This document shows positions 1 through 7,419 of a stretch of 64,000 bases of DNA, piece after piece; the first letter of the stretch is position 1; each line of letters opens with the position of its first letter. A program made the translations under genes and the position numbers. This DNA is from Halalkalicoccus sp. CGA53 (lineage in GTDB: Archaea > Halobacteriota > Halobacteria > Halobacteriales > Halalkalicoccaceae): positions 620,001-684,000 of the forward strand of contig NZ_CP144125.1 of assembly GCF_036429475.1 (NCBI RefSeq), in the 5' to 3' direction. A model generated the notes under the pieces. That model searched no databases. It was given only the letters and a program-made list of their open reading frames with translations, and was not told where the DNA came from.

Positions 1-597
1 GCGGATCTCCTGGCCGACCATCGAGACGCCCTGCACCAGAAAGCCCCCGACGCCGATCAGGAAGAGCAGCCAGATGAACAGGTCGTCCTCGCGGCTCGTG
101 TGCCGCCCCCAGAGCCGGACGTTCTGGACGACGTATCTCCTGTAGATCGCCATTCCGATCCCGACGACGAACAGCAGCCCGAACGCGTCGAGCACGAGCT
201 GGTAGGCGAGGTAGAAGTCCCCGACCCAGAACGACTCGCCGGTGGCCAGCCCGTAGGCGTCCATGTCGATGAAGAGGATGGTCGTCCCGATCAGCAGGAC
301 GAGAAAGCCCCAGAAGATGAAGGCGTGCATCAGCCCGCCGTAGAGGTCGCGGTTGAACTGTTTCTCGTTGCTGCCGGCGATCTTCGCGGCGGCGACGACC
401 CGCTCGGAGAGCTCGGAGAGCCGGTCGATCGGCTCCTCTGCCCCCTCCGTGTAGCGTGCGAAGCGCTCGTAGACGCCGTAGAGGAAGACCACGATCACCA
501 CGACCGAGAGGAAGTAGAACAACCCCTTCCCGACCGAGCCGATCTGCCAGAACGTCTCGCGGGTCGCCCCGGCCCCCGCCTGCCCGAGAACGTACAT
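1..597 (-). CDS. Membrane-bound Fe-S oxidoreductase, N-terminal part (cut by window edge)
   Basis: The reading frame stays open from the ATG at 597 to base 1, giving 199 residues with no stop. It starts MYVLGQAGAG and has several hydrophobic helices (near residues 18-36, 85-105, 135-155 and 185-198). This resembles the NarI-like (nitrate reductase gamma) membrane domain that precedes the HdrD/GlpC-type cysteine-rich Fe-S domains in large haloarchaeal (Fe-S)-binding proteins near electron-transfer flavoprotein genes. The Fe-S domains would lie outside the window and are inferred. A TATA-like GTTAAG lies about 30 bases upstream on the minus strand. Fold class is fairly sure; the electron donor and acceptor are unknown. 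Confidence 0.75.
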   Translation of the reverse strand, partial: MYVLGQAGAGATRETFWQIGSVGKGLFYFLSVVVIVVFLYGVYERFARYTEGAEEPIDRLSELSERVVAAAKIAGSNEKQFNRDLYGGLMHAFIFWGFLVLLIGTTILFIDMDAYGLATGESFWVGDFYLAYQLVLDAFGLLFVVGIGMAIYRRYVVQNVRLWGRHTSREDDLFIWLLFLIGVGGFLVQGVSMVGQEIR

Positions 598-838
598 AAT
601 CGTTGTGCTGTGTACCGGGCGCTTAACTCTTCTCACCGCGCCCGCGCGCCGCGGGCGTACGCGGTTCGACGACGGAGCGAGGTGAGGAGTTCGGGTCGGA
701 CGTGGTAGCGGATCGGCCGACAGAGGAGACCGAAACGGTAGCATACCCGCTCGAGTCGGAGCGTCGATCGGTCCCGGGCAGCTATTTCCGGCGTGCAGGG
801 GGTAAAGCGAAGTAGCGACTGATGGAGGTAGCGATCGG
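598..838. promoter_or_regulatory. Divergent intergenic region between Fe-S oxidoreductase and PPC protein
   Basis: This is a 241-base gap between diverging genes and has no convincing coding sequence. A GTTAAG-like box near 624 suits the leftward gene. A Shine-Dalgarno-like GGAGG at 824-828 sits 10 bases before the rightward ATG at 839, so that gene may be translated from a leadered mRNA. I see no other structure. Confidence 0.4.
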
Positions 839-2167
839 ATGTCGGGGAAGAGGACACTGTCACGACGAGCCGTACTGGGCGCAGGAGCACTCGTTACGAG
901 CGGGATACCGCTCGCACTCTCACGACCCGCTGTAGCGGAGGACGTCGAGGACGCGGTGCCGATCGAGTGCGGGGAGACGATCGCCGGAGAGCTAACGTCG
1001 GCGGACCCGGACGGGTTTCGCGACGACTCCCATCACTACGACACGTACACGTTCGAGGGCGACGCAGACGAGTTCGTCACCATCGACATGATCGCGGCGG
1101 AACCAGAGGAGGTCGACGCGATCGAGGAGTTCGAGGAGATCGACGAGCACGAGTGGATCGACGAACTCACCGAGGAGGACGTCGTGGAACTGCTCGACGA
1201 GGTCGAAGACGAGGAGGATGCGGTGGCGCTCCTCGACGAGTTCATCGGAGAGTTCGGGGACCCGTACCTCTACCTCCTCGGCCCGGATGGAGCGGTCCTC
1301 GCCGAGGACGACGACAGTGGGTTCTTCCTCAACTCGCGAATCAGACAGCGCATCCCGGAGACGGGAGAGTACACGGTCGTCGCGACGAGTTTCGGGCCCG
1401 AGACCTTCTTCCAGTACGAACTCTCGCTCGAGTGTCGGCAGTTCGCGGAGGTCGTCGGTGACGGAGAGCGAATCGAGTGTGGCGAGACGGTCCGTGGCGA
1501 ACTCACGTCCGAGGACGCCGTCGGCTTCCGGGGACCCGACCACTACCACGACGCCTACGTCTTCGAGGGGGAGGCCGGCGAGCACGTTACGCTCGCTCAC
1601 TCGCCGGTCGTGTTCGAGGACGACCCGTATCTGTACCTCCTCGGTCCCGACGGAGCCATCGTCGCGGAAGACGACGACAGCGGAACCGACCTCGGCTCGC
1701 GTCTCACGGCCGTGCTCCCACAGGACGGGGAGTACGTCGTCATCGCGACGACCTTCGGTCCGGAAGACGTCTTCGAGTACGAACTCTCGCTCGAGTGTCG
1801 GTCGTTTCAGGACGTCCTCGGTCCGCAGCGAACCGTCAGATGTGGCCAGACGGTCGCCGGCGAGCTGACGTCGAACGACGCCGTCGGCTTCCGAGGACCC
1901 GATCACTACCACGACGCGTACTGTTTCCTCGGGCGGGAAGGGGACACGGTGAGGCTCTCGCTTTCGACGGTCGACGGCGACACCTACCTCTACTTGGTCG
2001 ACGCGGCGGGACAGATCGTCGCGGAGGACGACGACGGTGGAAACGGGCTGAACTCGCTGATCGCCGACCAGCGACTCGAAGGGTCGGGAGTGTACTACGT
2101 CGTCGCGACGAGCTTCGGCTCCGACGCCTTCTTCGAGTACGAACTCTCCCTCGAGTGTCGGTCCTGA
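839..2167 (+). CDS. Tat-exported protein with three PPC-type repeats
   Basis: This is a 442-residue secreted protein. The N-terminus carries a twin-arginine signal ([11 protein letters not shown], Arg9-Arg10). Three copies of a beta-rich unit begin near residues 42, 212 and 333. Each has a CGxTxxGELTS start, a DxYxF strand, a D[10 protein letters not shown] segment with an acidic EDDDSG turn, and a YELSLEC end. The units resemble bacterial pre-peptidase C-terminal (PPC) domains, but no protease domain is present. The first unit alone carries a roughly 50-residue, almost purely acidic helical insertion (about residues 86-139). Function is unknown; cell-surface or extracellular binding is an inference. 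The start has a GGAGG ten bases upstream. Confidence 0.85.
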   Translation: MSGKRTLSRRAVLGAGALVTSGIPLALSRPAVAEDVEDAVPIECGETIAGELTSADPDGFRDDSHHYDTYTFEGDADEFVTIDMIAAEPEEVDAIEEFEEIDEHEWIDELTEEDVVELLDEVEDEEDAVALLDEFIGEFGDPYLYLLGPDGAVLAEDDDSGFFLNSRIRQRIPETGEYTVVATSFGPETFFQYELSLECRQFAEVVGDGERIECGETVRGELTSEDAVGFRGPDHYHDAYVFEGEAGEHVTLAHSPVVFEDDPYLYLLGPDGAIVAEDDDSGTDLGSRLTAVLPQDGEYVVIATTFGPEDVFEYELSLECRSFQDVLGPQRTVRCGQTVAGELTSNDAVGFRGPDHYHDAYCFLGREGDTVRLSLSTVDGDTYLYLVDAAGQIVAEDDDGGNGLNSLIADQRLEGSGVYYVVATSFGSDAFFEYELSLECRS

Positions 2168-2266
2168 CCCCTACAGGAACTCGGCTATCGATCGCTCGAT
2201 GACGGGACTCTCGTTCGAACGCCGTACGGACGCACGATCGGTTCGTACACGCCGCTGCACGAGGTT

Positions 2267-2989
2267 CTAGGGGAGGACCGGCGAGCCGGAGATCGCTCCC
2301 ACGAGCAGCGAGATGGCGAGTGATGAGACGAGTGTATCCCGCCACGAGAACCGTAGCTCCGGCAGCGTCGCGTTCCACGAGAGACAGCGCGCACGCAGCG
2401 CGAGCGAGAGTCGATCCGCCCGGGAGAGCGTCCGCGAGACGCCCGCCACCACCAGCCACGAGATCCGGTTTCGAATCGGCTGCTCCGTCCCCAGCCGAGC
2501 GGCGTGAGCCGCACGCGCCCGTTGCAGGTCCTCGACCAACAGGGGGAGAAACCGGGCGACGAAGCCGACGCCGAGGCCCAGAAACCGGCCGGCGCGTCCC
2601 GGAAGCGTCCACGCGAGCGCCGCCTGCGAGTCGCGGATCGGCGTCGTCCGGACGTACGCCGCGGCGACCAGAAGCACGAGGAGGATCCGGTAGCTCGCGA
2701 GCACCGGGTCGACGGCCCGGTCGAGAGCGATCCACGGGGGGCCGAGGACGGCCGCCTCGATCAACGGCGCGGCGAGGACGAACGGGAAGACGATTCTGAA
2801 CGTCCAGAGCGTTCCGAACAGGGGCGTCCGGCTCGCGAGCAGGACGACCACGACGAGGCCCGAGAGGGCGAGGAGGCCCCGGGGCGTGGTGTAGGCGTAG
2901 GCGACGGCGACGAACGCGAGCTGGAAGGCGAGCTTCGAGCGGGCGTCGAGGCGGTGGGCGAACGAGGCACCCGAGGAGTAGCTCAGCAT
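2267..2989 (-). CDS. bioN: ECF transporter transmembrane (T) component, biotin type
   Basis: This 240-residue integral membrane protein belongs to the CbiQ/BioN/EcfT family. It has about five or six hydrophobic segments and a charged cytoplasmic loop with an ALRAR coupling motif near the C-terminal third, where T components contact the ATPase. It is the last gene of a three-gene leftward operon and overlaps bioM by 7 bases. In ECF systems the T subunit couples ATP hydrolysis to toppling of the substrate-binding subunit. The biotin assignment rests on the adjacent BioY; the protein alone would only say ECF T component. Confidence 0.88.
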   Translation of the reverse strand: MLSYSSGASFAHRLDARSKLAFQLAFVAVAYAYTTPRGLLALSGLVVVVLLASRTPLFGTLWTFRIVFPFVLAAPLIEAAVLGPPWIALDRAVDPVLASYRILLVLLVAAAYVRTTPIRDSQAALAWTLPGRAGRFLGLGVGFVARFLPLLVEDLQRARAAHAARLGTEQPIRNRISWLVVAGVSRTLSRADRLSLALRARCLSWNATLPELRFSWRDTLVSSLAISLLVGAISGSPVLP

Positions 2990-3684
2990 CGTGGATCGCG
3001 CACCGAGAGACCCGGGAGATCCGAAAGGACGTCTTCGGGATGGTCGTCCCGGACGATCCGCCCGTCCCCGAGAACGACGATCCGATCCGCGTCCTCCCAG
3101 ATGTCGCGTAAGTCGTGGGTGACGACGACTACGCTCGTCCCCGATCGGTGAAGCTCTCCGAGGCGGGCGAGCACGGACCGCCGTGCGGGCTCGTCGAGGC
3201 CGGTGAGCGGCTCGTCAAGGACGAGGTGATCGGGCTCCATCGCGAGCGCGCCAGCGATGGCGAGGCGTTCCTCCTCGCCGCCCGAGAGCGTCGCGATCCG
3301 GTCGTCCTCTCGCCCGCCCAGCCCGACAGCGGCGAGCGCCTCGGCCACCCTGCGGTCGATCCCCTCCCGAGAGAGCCCCAGGTTCTCGGGGCCGAAGGCG
3401 ACGTCCGCGCCGACGGTGGCCGCGACGAAGCCGTCTCTCGGGTGCTGAAAGACCATCCCGACGGTCGTCCGGGCGGCGACGAGGTCGGCTCCCACTCGAC
3501 GGCCGTTCACCAGCACCTCCCCAGCATCGGGTTCGAGCAGCCCGTTCCAGTGACGGACGAGCGTGGTCTTCCCCGAGCCGTTCGGCCCCGCGAGGAGGAC
3601 GAACTCGTCGTCGATCGCGAGCGAGACGCCGTCGAGTGCGACGGACTCGCCGTAGCGGTGGACCAGGTCTCGCGTCTCGATCAT
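2983..3684 (-). CDS. bioM: ECF transporter ATP-binding (A) component, biotin type
   Basis: This is a 233-residue ABC ATPase of the CbiO/EcfA family. It has Walker A GPNGSGKTT (near residue 34), a Q-loop (VFQHPRDG), the signature LSGGE, Walker B LVLDEP and the switch His in VVVTHD. It powers the BioY-BioN module from the cytoplasmic face of the membrane. Its ATG shares one base with the bioY stop (TGATG), and its 3' end overlaps bioN, so translation of the three genes is probably coupled. Only one A component is encoded, as in dedicated (group I) ECF systems. Confidence 0.92.
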   Translation of the reverse strand: MIETRDLVHRYGESVALDGVSLAIDDEFVLLAGPNGSGKTTLVRHWNGLLEPDAGEVLVNGRRVGADLVAARTTVGMVFQHPRDGFVAATVGADVAFGPENLGLSREGIDRRVAEALAAVGLGGREDDRIATLSGGEEERLAIAGALAMEPDHLVLDEPLTGLDEPARRSVLARLGELHRSGTSVVVVTHDLRDIWEDADRIVVLGDGRIVRDDHPEDVLSDLPGLSVRDPRC

Positions 3685-4283
3685 CAGGCGGCGGCGAGCG
3701 CGTCGCTCCGCACGATGCCGATCGCGGCGGCGATCTTCACCGCCTCGAACGGGACGAACGCGAGCGCGCTCGCGACGAACGCCCGCCCGAGGCTCACGTC
3801 CTGGACGAACGCGAATCCGAGGGTCCCCAGCGCGTAGATGATCACGGTACCGAGGACCATCGCCCCGACGAGCGTCGGGAGACTCGCTTCCCCGTGGTCG
3901 CGGAGCGTCGCCCCCCGGTGGACGACCAGGCCGACGACGCCCGCCGCGATCGGGTACGACCAGAGGTAGCCGAGGGTCGGACCCGCGAGCAGCACGCCCG
4001 GCCCTGCGGTCCCGCCCGCGAAGACCGGCACCCCGAGGGCGCCCGCGACCAGGTAAAAGAGCATCGCGATGGCCCCCCAGACGGGTCCGAGGAGGATCCC
4101 GGCGAGGAAGACACCGAGCACCTGCAGGGTAACCGGAACGCCCGGCGCGAGCGGGTTCGGAAAGGAGACGTAGGCGAACGCGCCCATCAGCGCGGCGAAG
4201 GTCGCCGCACGCGCGAGGTTTCTCACCGTCTCATCGCCGACGAGATCGACCGCTCCGGCCTCCGTTCGCGTCGTATTTGTCAT
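3684..4283 (-). CDS. bioY: Biotin ECF transporter substrate-binding (S) component BioY
   Basis: This is a 199-residue membrane protein of the BioY family, with about six transmembrane helices and family-typical segments (VPVTLQVLGVFLAG, LGPVWGAIAMLFYL, GPTLGYLWSYP). It binds biotin in the membrane and, with BioM and BioN, imports it. I chose the ATG at 4283 (MTNTTRTEA) over one eight codons upstream because it fits the family. It is the first gene of the operon. The divergent neighbour is a soluble protein of unknown function. No biotin synthesis gene is in the window, so the cell may be a biotin scavenger (inference). Confidence 0.92.
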   Translation of the reverse strand: MTNTTRTEAGAVDLVGDETVRNLARAATFAALMGAFAYVSFPNPLAPGVPVTLQVLGVFLAGILLGPVWGAIAMLFYLVAGALGVPVFAGGTAGPGVLLAGPTLGYLWSYPIAAGVVGLVVHRGATLRDHGEASLPTLVGAMVLGTVIIYALGTLGFAFVQDVSLGRAFVASALAFVPFEAVKIAAAIGIVRSDALAAA

Positions 4284-4345
4284 AACCGGCCATCTCGTCA
4301 AGCACACTCAAAGGTTCGGTTTACGAATTCGGTGTGGCGAAAGCG

Positions 4346-4354
4346 TTTATATAT
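4346..4354 (+). promoter_or_regulatory. TATA box for the 4384 gene
   Basis: TTTATATAT sits 30-38 bases before the ATG at 4384, in the divergent space between bioY and that gene. The spacing predicts a transcript with little or no leader. Confidence 0.65.
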
Positions 4355-4383
4355 CTCCGCCCCGTTCGAGCGCGCCACGAACC

Positions 4384-4980
4384 ATGGACGAGAAGACACA
4401 GGAGCTCCGTGACATCTTCCTCGAGATGAGCGGCGAGGGGTCGGTCACCGAGAGCCAGGAACAGACGAGGGGGTCGCTCGCGGACGACCGATCTGACGAG
4501 GAGCGCGTCGGGCCCGTGATCGAGACGATGCACGAGCGACTCGAGTTCGAGACCGACGAGGAGACGGAGACGTACGCGGCGGTCGTCAGGGGGTTCTTCG
4601 CCGACGAGAGCGACGAAGAGATCGCCGAGCGGATCGAAGTCGACGCCGACCGCGTCCTCGCGATGCGGATGGACCTCCACCTCGTGCGGGAAGCGGACAC
4701 CGAGGCCGCGGTCGAGACCCGCGACATCAGGCGACGGCGAGCCGACGGCGAGTCCGTCTCCGAGATCGCCGACGCCCTCGACGTCGCTCCCGAGGAGCTG
4801 GAGGGGGTCGTCCGCGCGCTCGAGGCCGAGGCGGCCTCCCGCCGGGTGAACGACCGCTATCGCGACGAGTTCGAGGCGATCGTCGCGGACGGCGACCTCT
4901 CGACCCGTCTCGCTCACGACGCCCGCGAGGACGGGCTGCGAGAGGCGACCGAGGGGATGGAAAACGAGCTCTCGATGTGA
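4384..4980 (+). CDS. Conserved haloarchaeal acidic protein, probably the conditioned-medium-induced protein 4 family
   Basis: This is a 198-residue, very acidic soluble protein starting MDEKTQELRDIFLEM, with a conserved-looking ESQEQTRGSL segment near residue 23. Two stretches look like helix-turn-helix repeats: FFADESDEEIAERIEVDADRV (split near residues 70-92) and a second RRADGESVSEIADAL copy near 118-135. I recognise the overall pattern as the haloarchaeal family annotated conditioned medium-induced protein 4, from memory and without a search. The repeated HTH-like units suggest a DNA-binding or regulatory role (inference). It is transcribed alone from its own TATA box. Confidence 0.7.
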   Translation: MDEKTQELRDIFLEMSGEGSVTESQEQTRGSLADDRSDEERVGPVIETMHERLEFETDEETETYAAVVRGFFADESDEEIAERIEVDADRVLAMRMDLHLVREADTEAAVETRDIRRRRADGESVSEIADALDVAPEELEGVVRALEAEAASRRVNDRYRDEFEAIVADGDLSTRLAHDAREDGLREATEGMENELSM

Positions 4981-5028
4981 GACTTCTTATGCGAGGACGC
5001 GCCCAGCGAGAGCGTGCCGCCCCACGCG

Positions 5029-5682
5029 ATGAGCGACCTCGCGATCGCCACCTACTGCCCGCGTAAGCTCTACTACACCTGGCAGGCCGACGATCGAACG
5101 GTGCCCGAGTCGGTACGAGAGCGCCGGGACCTCGCCTTCCGATATGACGAGTTGCTCGCGGCCGAGGAGAGCGCGCTCGCCGCCGAACCGATCGCCGTCT
5201 CGCCCGAAGCGTACCGGGCGAACGTAGAACGGAGCGCTGGGACGATCGACCGCTTCGACGACCTCGTGAACCCCGATGCGCGCGACGTATTGCTGACCGG
5301 TCGGGAGTGCCGTGGGATCGTCCACAAGGTCCTAGACGAGCCACCGGAGCCGTCGATGATATCGACCGGCAGCCCCCCGCGGCAGGGCGTCTGGGAGCCC
5401 GACTCGGTTCGTGCGGTCGCGGCGGCGAAGGCGCTCGCCTGGACTCGCGAGTTCCCGGTCGAACGGGCGTACGTCGAGTACCCCACGCACGGTGTGATCC
5501 GATCCGTCGAGATCACGACCCGGCGGAAGGCGACCTACCGACGGGCGGTTCGTACGACCGAGGCGATCGACGGTCCGCCGCCGCGGCTGCGCGGGAAGGC
5601 GAAGTGTCGGTCCTGTGAGTTCCGCGACCGTTGCGGGGTGCGGAGCCGGTCACTTCGATCGCTGCTCTTCGGCGCGAGGTGA
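5029..5682 (+). CDS. Stand-alone Cas4-like (Dna2/Cas4 superfamily) protein
   Basis: This 217-residue protein has the cysteine layout of Cas4 nucleases: Cys10 in YCPRKLYY and a C-terminal C-x2-C-x5-C (193, 196, 202), which together usually hold a 4Fe-4S cluster. Between them the family normally has a PD-(D/E)xK nuclease core with Asp and E-x-K. I find RGIVHKVLDEP and VEITTRRK but no convincing D...ExK set, so activity is doubtful. No CRISPR array or other cas gene lies nearby. An in-frame GTG at 5014 is an alternative start, and a TTCTTAT box at 4984-4990 would make it leaderless. A repeated 106-bp element begins just after the stop. Confidence 0.75.
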   Translation: MSDLAIATYCPRKLYYTWQADDRTVPESVRERRDLAFRYDELLAAEESALAAEPIAVSPEAYRANVERSAGTIDRFDDLVNPDARDVLLTGRECRGIVHKVLDEPPEPSMISTGSPPRQGVWEPDSVRAVAAAKALAWTREFPVERAYVEYPTHGVIRSVEITTRRKATYRRAVRTTEAIDGPPPRLRGKAKCRSCEFRDRCGVRSRSLRSLLFGAR

Positions 5683-5683
5683 T

Positions 5684-5789
5684 ACTCGTAGGGATCATCG
5701 TAGGAGCACATCGTTTCACGGCTGCGAATCGAACGACACCGGTGATCTGACGCCCCCAGGAACGATCAGCTACGATGATCCCTATCAGT
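5684..5789. repeat. 106-bp palindrome-ended repeat, copy 1
   Basis: The element fills the space between the convergent Cas4-like and sua5 genes. Its left end ACTCGTAGGGATCATCGTAG (5684-5703) is the inverted complement of the right end (5770-5789) at 18 of 20 positions. A second copy of equal length lies at 49410-49515: the first 20 bases are identical, about the first 69 are roughly 90% identical, and the right half is diverged apart from the terminus. The right end contains the sua5 stop codon (5785-5787). It could be a MITE-like mobile element, a bidirectional 3'-end/terminator structure, or a small RNA gene. Confidence 0.8.
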
Positions 5790-6366
5790 GGTCGGCGAGC
5801 CACTGCTCTACCTCGTCAGCGATCTCCCCCTGCCGGTGGATCTCCCCCATCTCGACGTCGACGACCGTACTCTCAGTTCCCGCCAGGGTTCCGCCGTCGA
5901 GGACGACCTCGCTTCGCTCCCGGATCGTCGGATCGAGGTCCTCTGCGCGCCTGGCGTTCGCCCCCCCGCTCCGGTTCGCGCTCGTCGCAGTGATCGGCGC
6001 GACCTCGGCGAGCAACGCCAGGGCGACCGGGTGGTCGGGAATCCGGATCCCGACCCGGTCGCGCCCGCCGGTGAGTTCGTCGGGTAGCTCGGGACCACGC
6101 TCGACGACGACCGTGACCGGTCCGGGGAGAAAGCGCTCTACGAACGCGCGCTCGCGTTCGGTGAGCCTCGTGTACTCTCTCGCTGTCTCTCCGTCCGGTA
6201 CCGCCATCGAGAGCGGTCGACCCCGCGCCCTCCCCTTCGCCTCGAAGGCCCGCTCGATCGCCGCGGGCGAGAGCGCGTCCGCTGCGAGCCCGTAGACCGT
6301 CTCGGTCGGGTAGACGACGAGGGCGCCCGACCGGATCGCGGCCGCGGCCCGCTCGATCGAGTTCAT
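5785..6366 (-). CDS. Threonylcarbamoyl-AMP synthase (Sua5/YrdC/TsaC)
   Basis: This is a 193-residue YrdC-domain protein. It makes L-threonylcarbamoyladenylate from Thr, bicarbonate and ATP, the first step of the t6A37 modification of ANN-decoding tRNAs. Visible family motifs are the N-terminal ALVVYPTETVYGLAADA, the KGRARGRPL nucleotide-binding segment, and SANRSGG near residue 140. It lacks the extra C-terminal Sua5 domain, so it is the short TsaC-like form. The start MNSIERA (6366) fits the family; upstream codons do not. It lies downstream of the peroxiredoxin and glutaredoxin genes on the same strand. KEOPS, which completes t6A, is represented by cgi121 at 33 kb. Confidence 0.93.
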   Translation of the reverse strand: MNSIERAAAAIRSGALVVYPTETVYGLAADALSPAAIERAFEAKGRARGRPLSMAVPDGETAREYTRLTERERAFVERFLPGPVTVVVERGPELPDELTGGRDRVGIRIPDHPVALALLAEVAPITATSANRSGGANARRAEDLDPTIRERSEVVLDGGTLAGTESTVVDVEMGEIHRQGEIADEVEQWLADH

Positions 6367-6398
6367 GGTACGGGATCGGCTGGGAGCCGAAAAAGCCT

Positions 6399-6905
6399 TT
6401 ACAGGTCGTCGATCGCGTCCTCGACCTCGTCCCACTCCGGGAAGTCGGGATGCTCGTTCGCCGCCCACGCGTACCCGATCGTCCCACCCCCGTCGATCAG
6501 GAAGACGGCGGGTCGCGGCTCCGAGACGCCACTCATCCCGTCGAGGTCGTTCACGACACCGTAGGCCTCCGCGATATCGTTACTCGGATCGCTGAACAGC
6601 GAGGCGTCGAGGTCTCGCTCCTCGAGAAACCGTTTGTGCTCGTACGGCGTCGAGATCGAGAGGCCGACGACGCGTACCCGCTCGTCGAGGTCCCGCTCCT
6701 GTACCTCCTTCCACGTGTAGAGCGCCGGGAACGCGCCGTCCATCGAGTGGAAGACGAGCAGGACCGGCCCTTCGTCCGTGAGCTCCGAGAGCGAGACGTC
6801 CTCCCAGAACTCCCGGTTCACCAGCGGGCGGGTGAACTCCGGGGCCCCCTCGCCGGATTCGGGGTGGTCGGCCGGCGGCAGCGAGACGACGTCGAAGTCG
6901 ACCAT
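6399..6905 (-). CDS. Peroxiredoxin-like (thioredoxin-fold) protein without cysteine
   Basis: This 168-residue protein has an AhpC/TSA-like fold. It contains a beta strand GPVLLVFHSMDGAF where peroxiredoxins carry the peroxidatic Cys motif, then VRVVGLSIS, a LFSDPSNDIAEAYGV segment, and PAVFLIDGGGTIGYAW. It has no cysteine at all, so classical peroxidase chemistry is impossible. Its ATG shares a base with the stop of the upstream glutaredoxin (TGATG overlap at 6905), implying coupled expression. A role as a redox-partner or scaffold protein is inference. The start at 6905 is set by that coupling. Confidence 0.8.
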   Translation of the reverse strand: MVDFDVVSLPPADHPESGEGAPEFTRPLVNREFWEDVSLSELTDEGPVLLVFHSMDGAFPALYTWKEVQERDLDERVRVVGLSISTPYEHKRFLEERDLDASLFSDPSNDIAEAYGVVNDLDGMSGVSEPRPAVFLIDGGGTIGYAWAANEHPDFPEWDEVEDAIDDL

Positions 6906-7162
6906 CAGGCCGCCCCCTCGCCGTAGGTGTCCTCCAGGTACTCGACGACGTTGGCGCTCTCGGCCATCGTCACGCCGGTCGTCTCGTCGACGAGCACCGG
7001 CACAGACCGGACGCCAGCGACCCTCTTCACGGCGGTCCGACGCGAGTGAAGCGCTTCGACGTATCGAGAGTGGTACTCGAGGCCGAGGTCGCCGAGCGTT
7101 CTGGCGACTCGTTCGCAGTACGGGCACGCCTGCAGCCGGTAGAGCGTGATCTGGGCGGTCAT
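6905..7162 (-). CDS. Glutaredoxin-like protein, CPYC active site
   Basis: This is an 85-residue thioredoxin-fold protein with the dithiol motif Cys13-Pro-Tyr-Cys16, the cis-Pro loop VRSVPVLVD and a C-terminal NVVEYLEDTYG helix, as in the glutaredoxin/GST-N family. It would reduce disulfides in the cytoplasm using a low-molecular-weight thiol; in haloarchaea gamma-glutamylcysteine is the known candidate. It is the first gene of a leftward cluster with a cysteine-free peroxiredoxin (1-base overlap) and then sua5. Confidence 0.88.
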   Translation of the reverse strand: MTAQITLYRLQACPYCERVARTLGDLGLEYHSRYVEALHSRRTAVKRVAGVRSVPVLVDETTGVTMAESANVVEYLEDTYGEGAA

Positions 7163-7269
7163 GGGTCGGTCGAGGGGCGCGAGCGGTAAACCGGTTCGGT
7201 CGGACGGCGGGCCGACGGCCCTCGGCGGAAATGGGAAGCGGTTTATCCGTGAGCGTACGACTCTCGGAC

Positions 7270-7419
7270 GTGCTGCGCAAGGGTTGCCGGTATCTCCGAC
7301 GCCCCGTCGACCGCCTCACGGGTCGCTTCAGTGCCCTCTCGAACGACCGGAAGAGCGTCGTCCTCGCGGTGGCCCTCGTCGCCACGATCGTCGTTCTGGA
7401 CGTCGTTCCGATCGGATGA
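7270..7419 (+). CDS. Small membrane protein coupled to UPF0324 transporter
   Basis: This is a 49-residue protein with a basic N-terminal half (LRKGCRYLRRPVDRLTGRF) and one C-terminal transmembrane helix (SVVLAVALVATIVVLDVVP). I chose the GTG at 7270 because a TTTAT box at 7242-7246 lies about 26 bases upstream; the frame is also open from an ATG at 7231, but that ATG precedes the box. Its TGA overlaps the ATG of the next gene (ATGA at 7416-7419), which supports a real, translated ORF. Function is unknown; it may assist the downstream transporter. Confidence 0.6.
   Translation: MLRKGCRYLRRPVDRLTGRFSALSNDRKSVVLAVALVATIVVLDVVPIG

Noticed and set aside
633-890. An 85-codon minus-strand frame in the divergent promoter region
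   Set aside because: It overlaps the signal peptide of the PPC protein and the likely promoters of both neighbours, and is Arg/Ser-rich without features.
5029-5682. A CRISPR locus around the Cas4-like gene
   Set aside because: No regularly spaced direct repeats and no cas1, cas2, cas3 or interference genes were seen anywhere in the window. The adjacent 106-bp repeat is single and palindromic.
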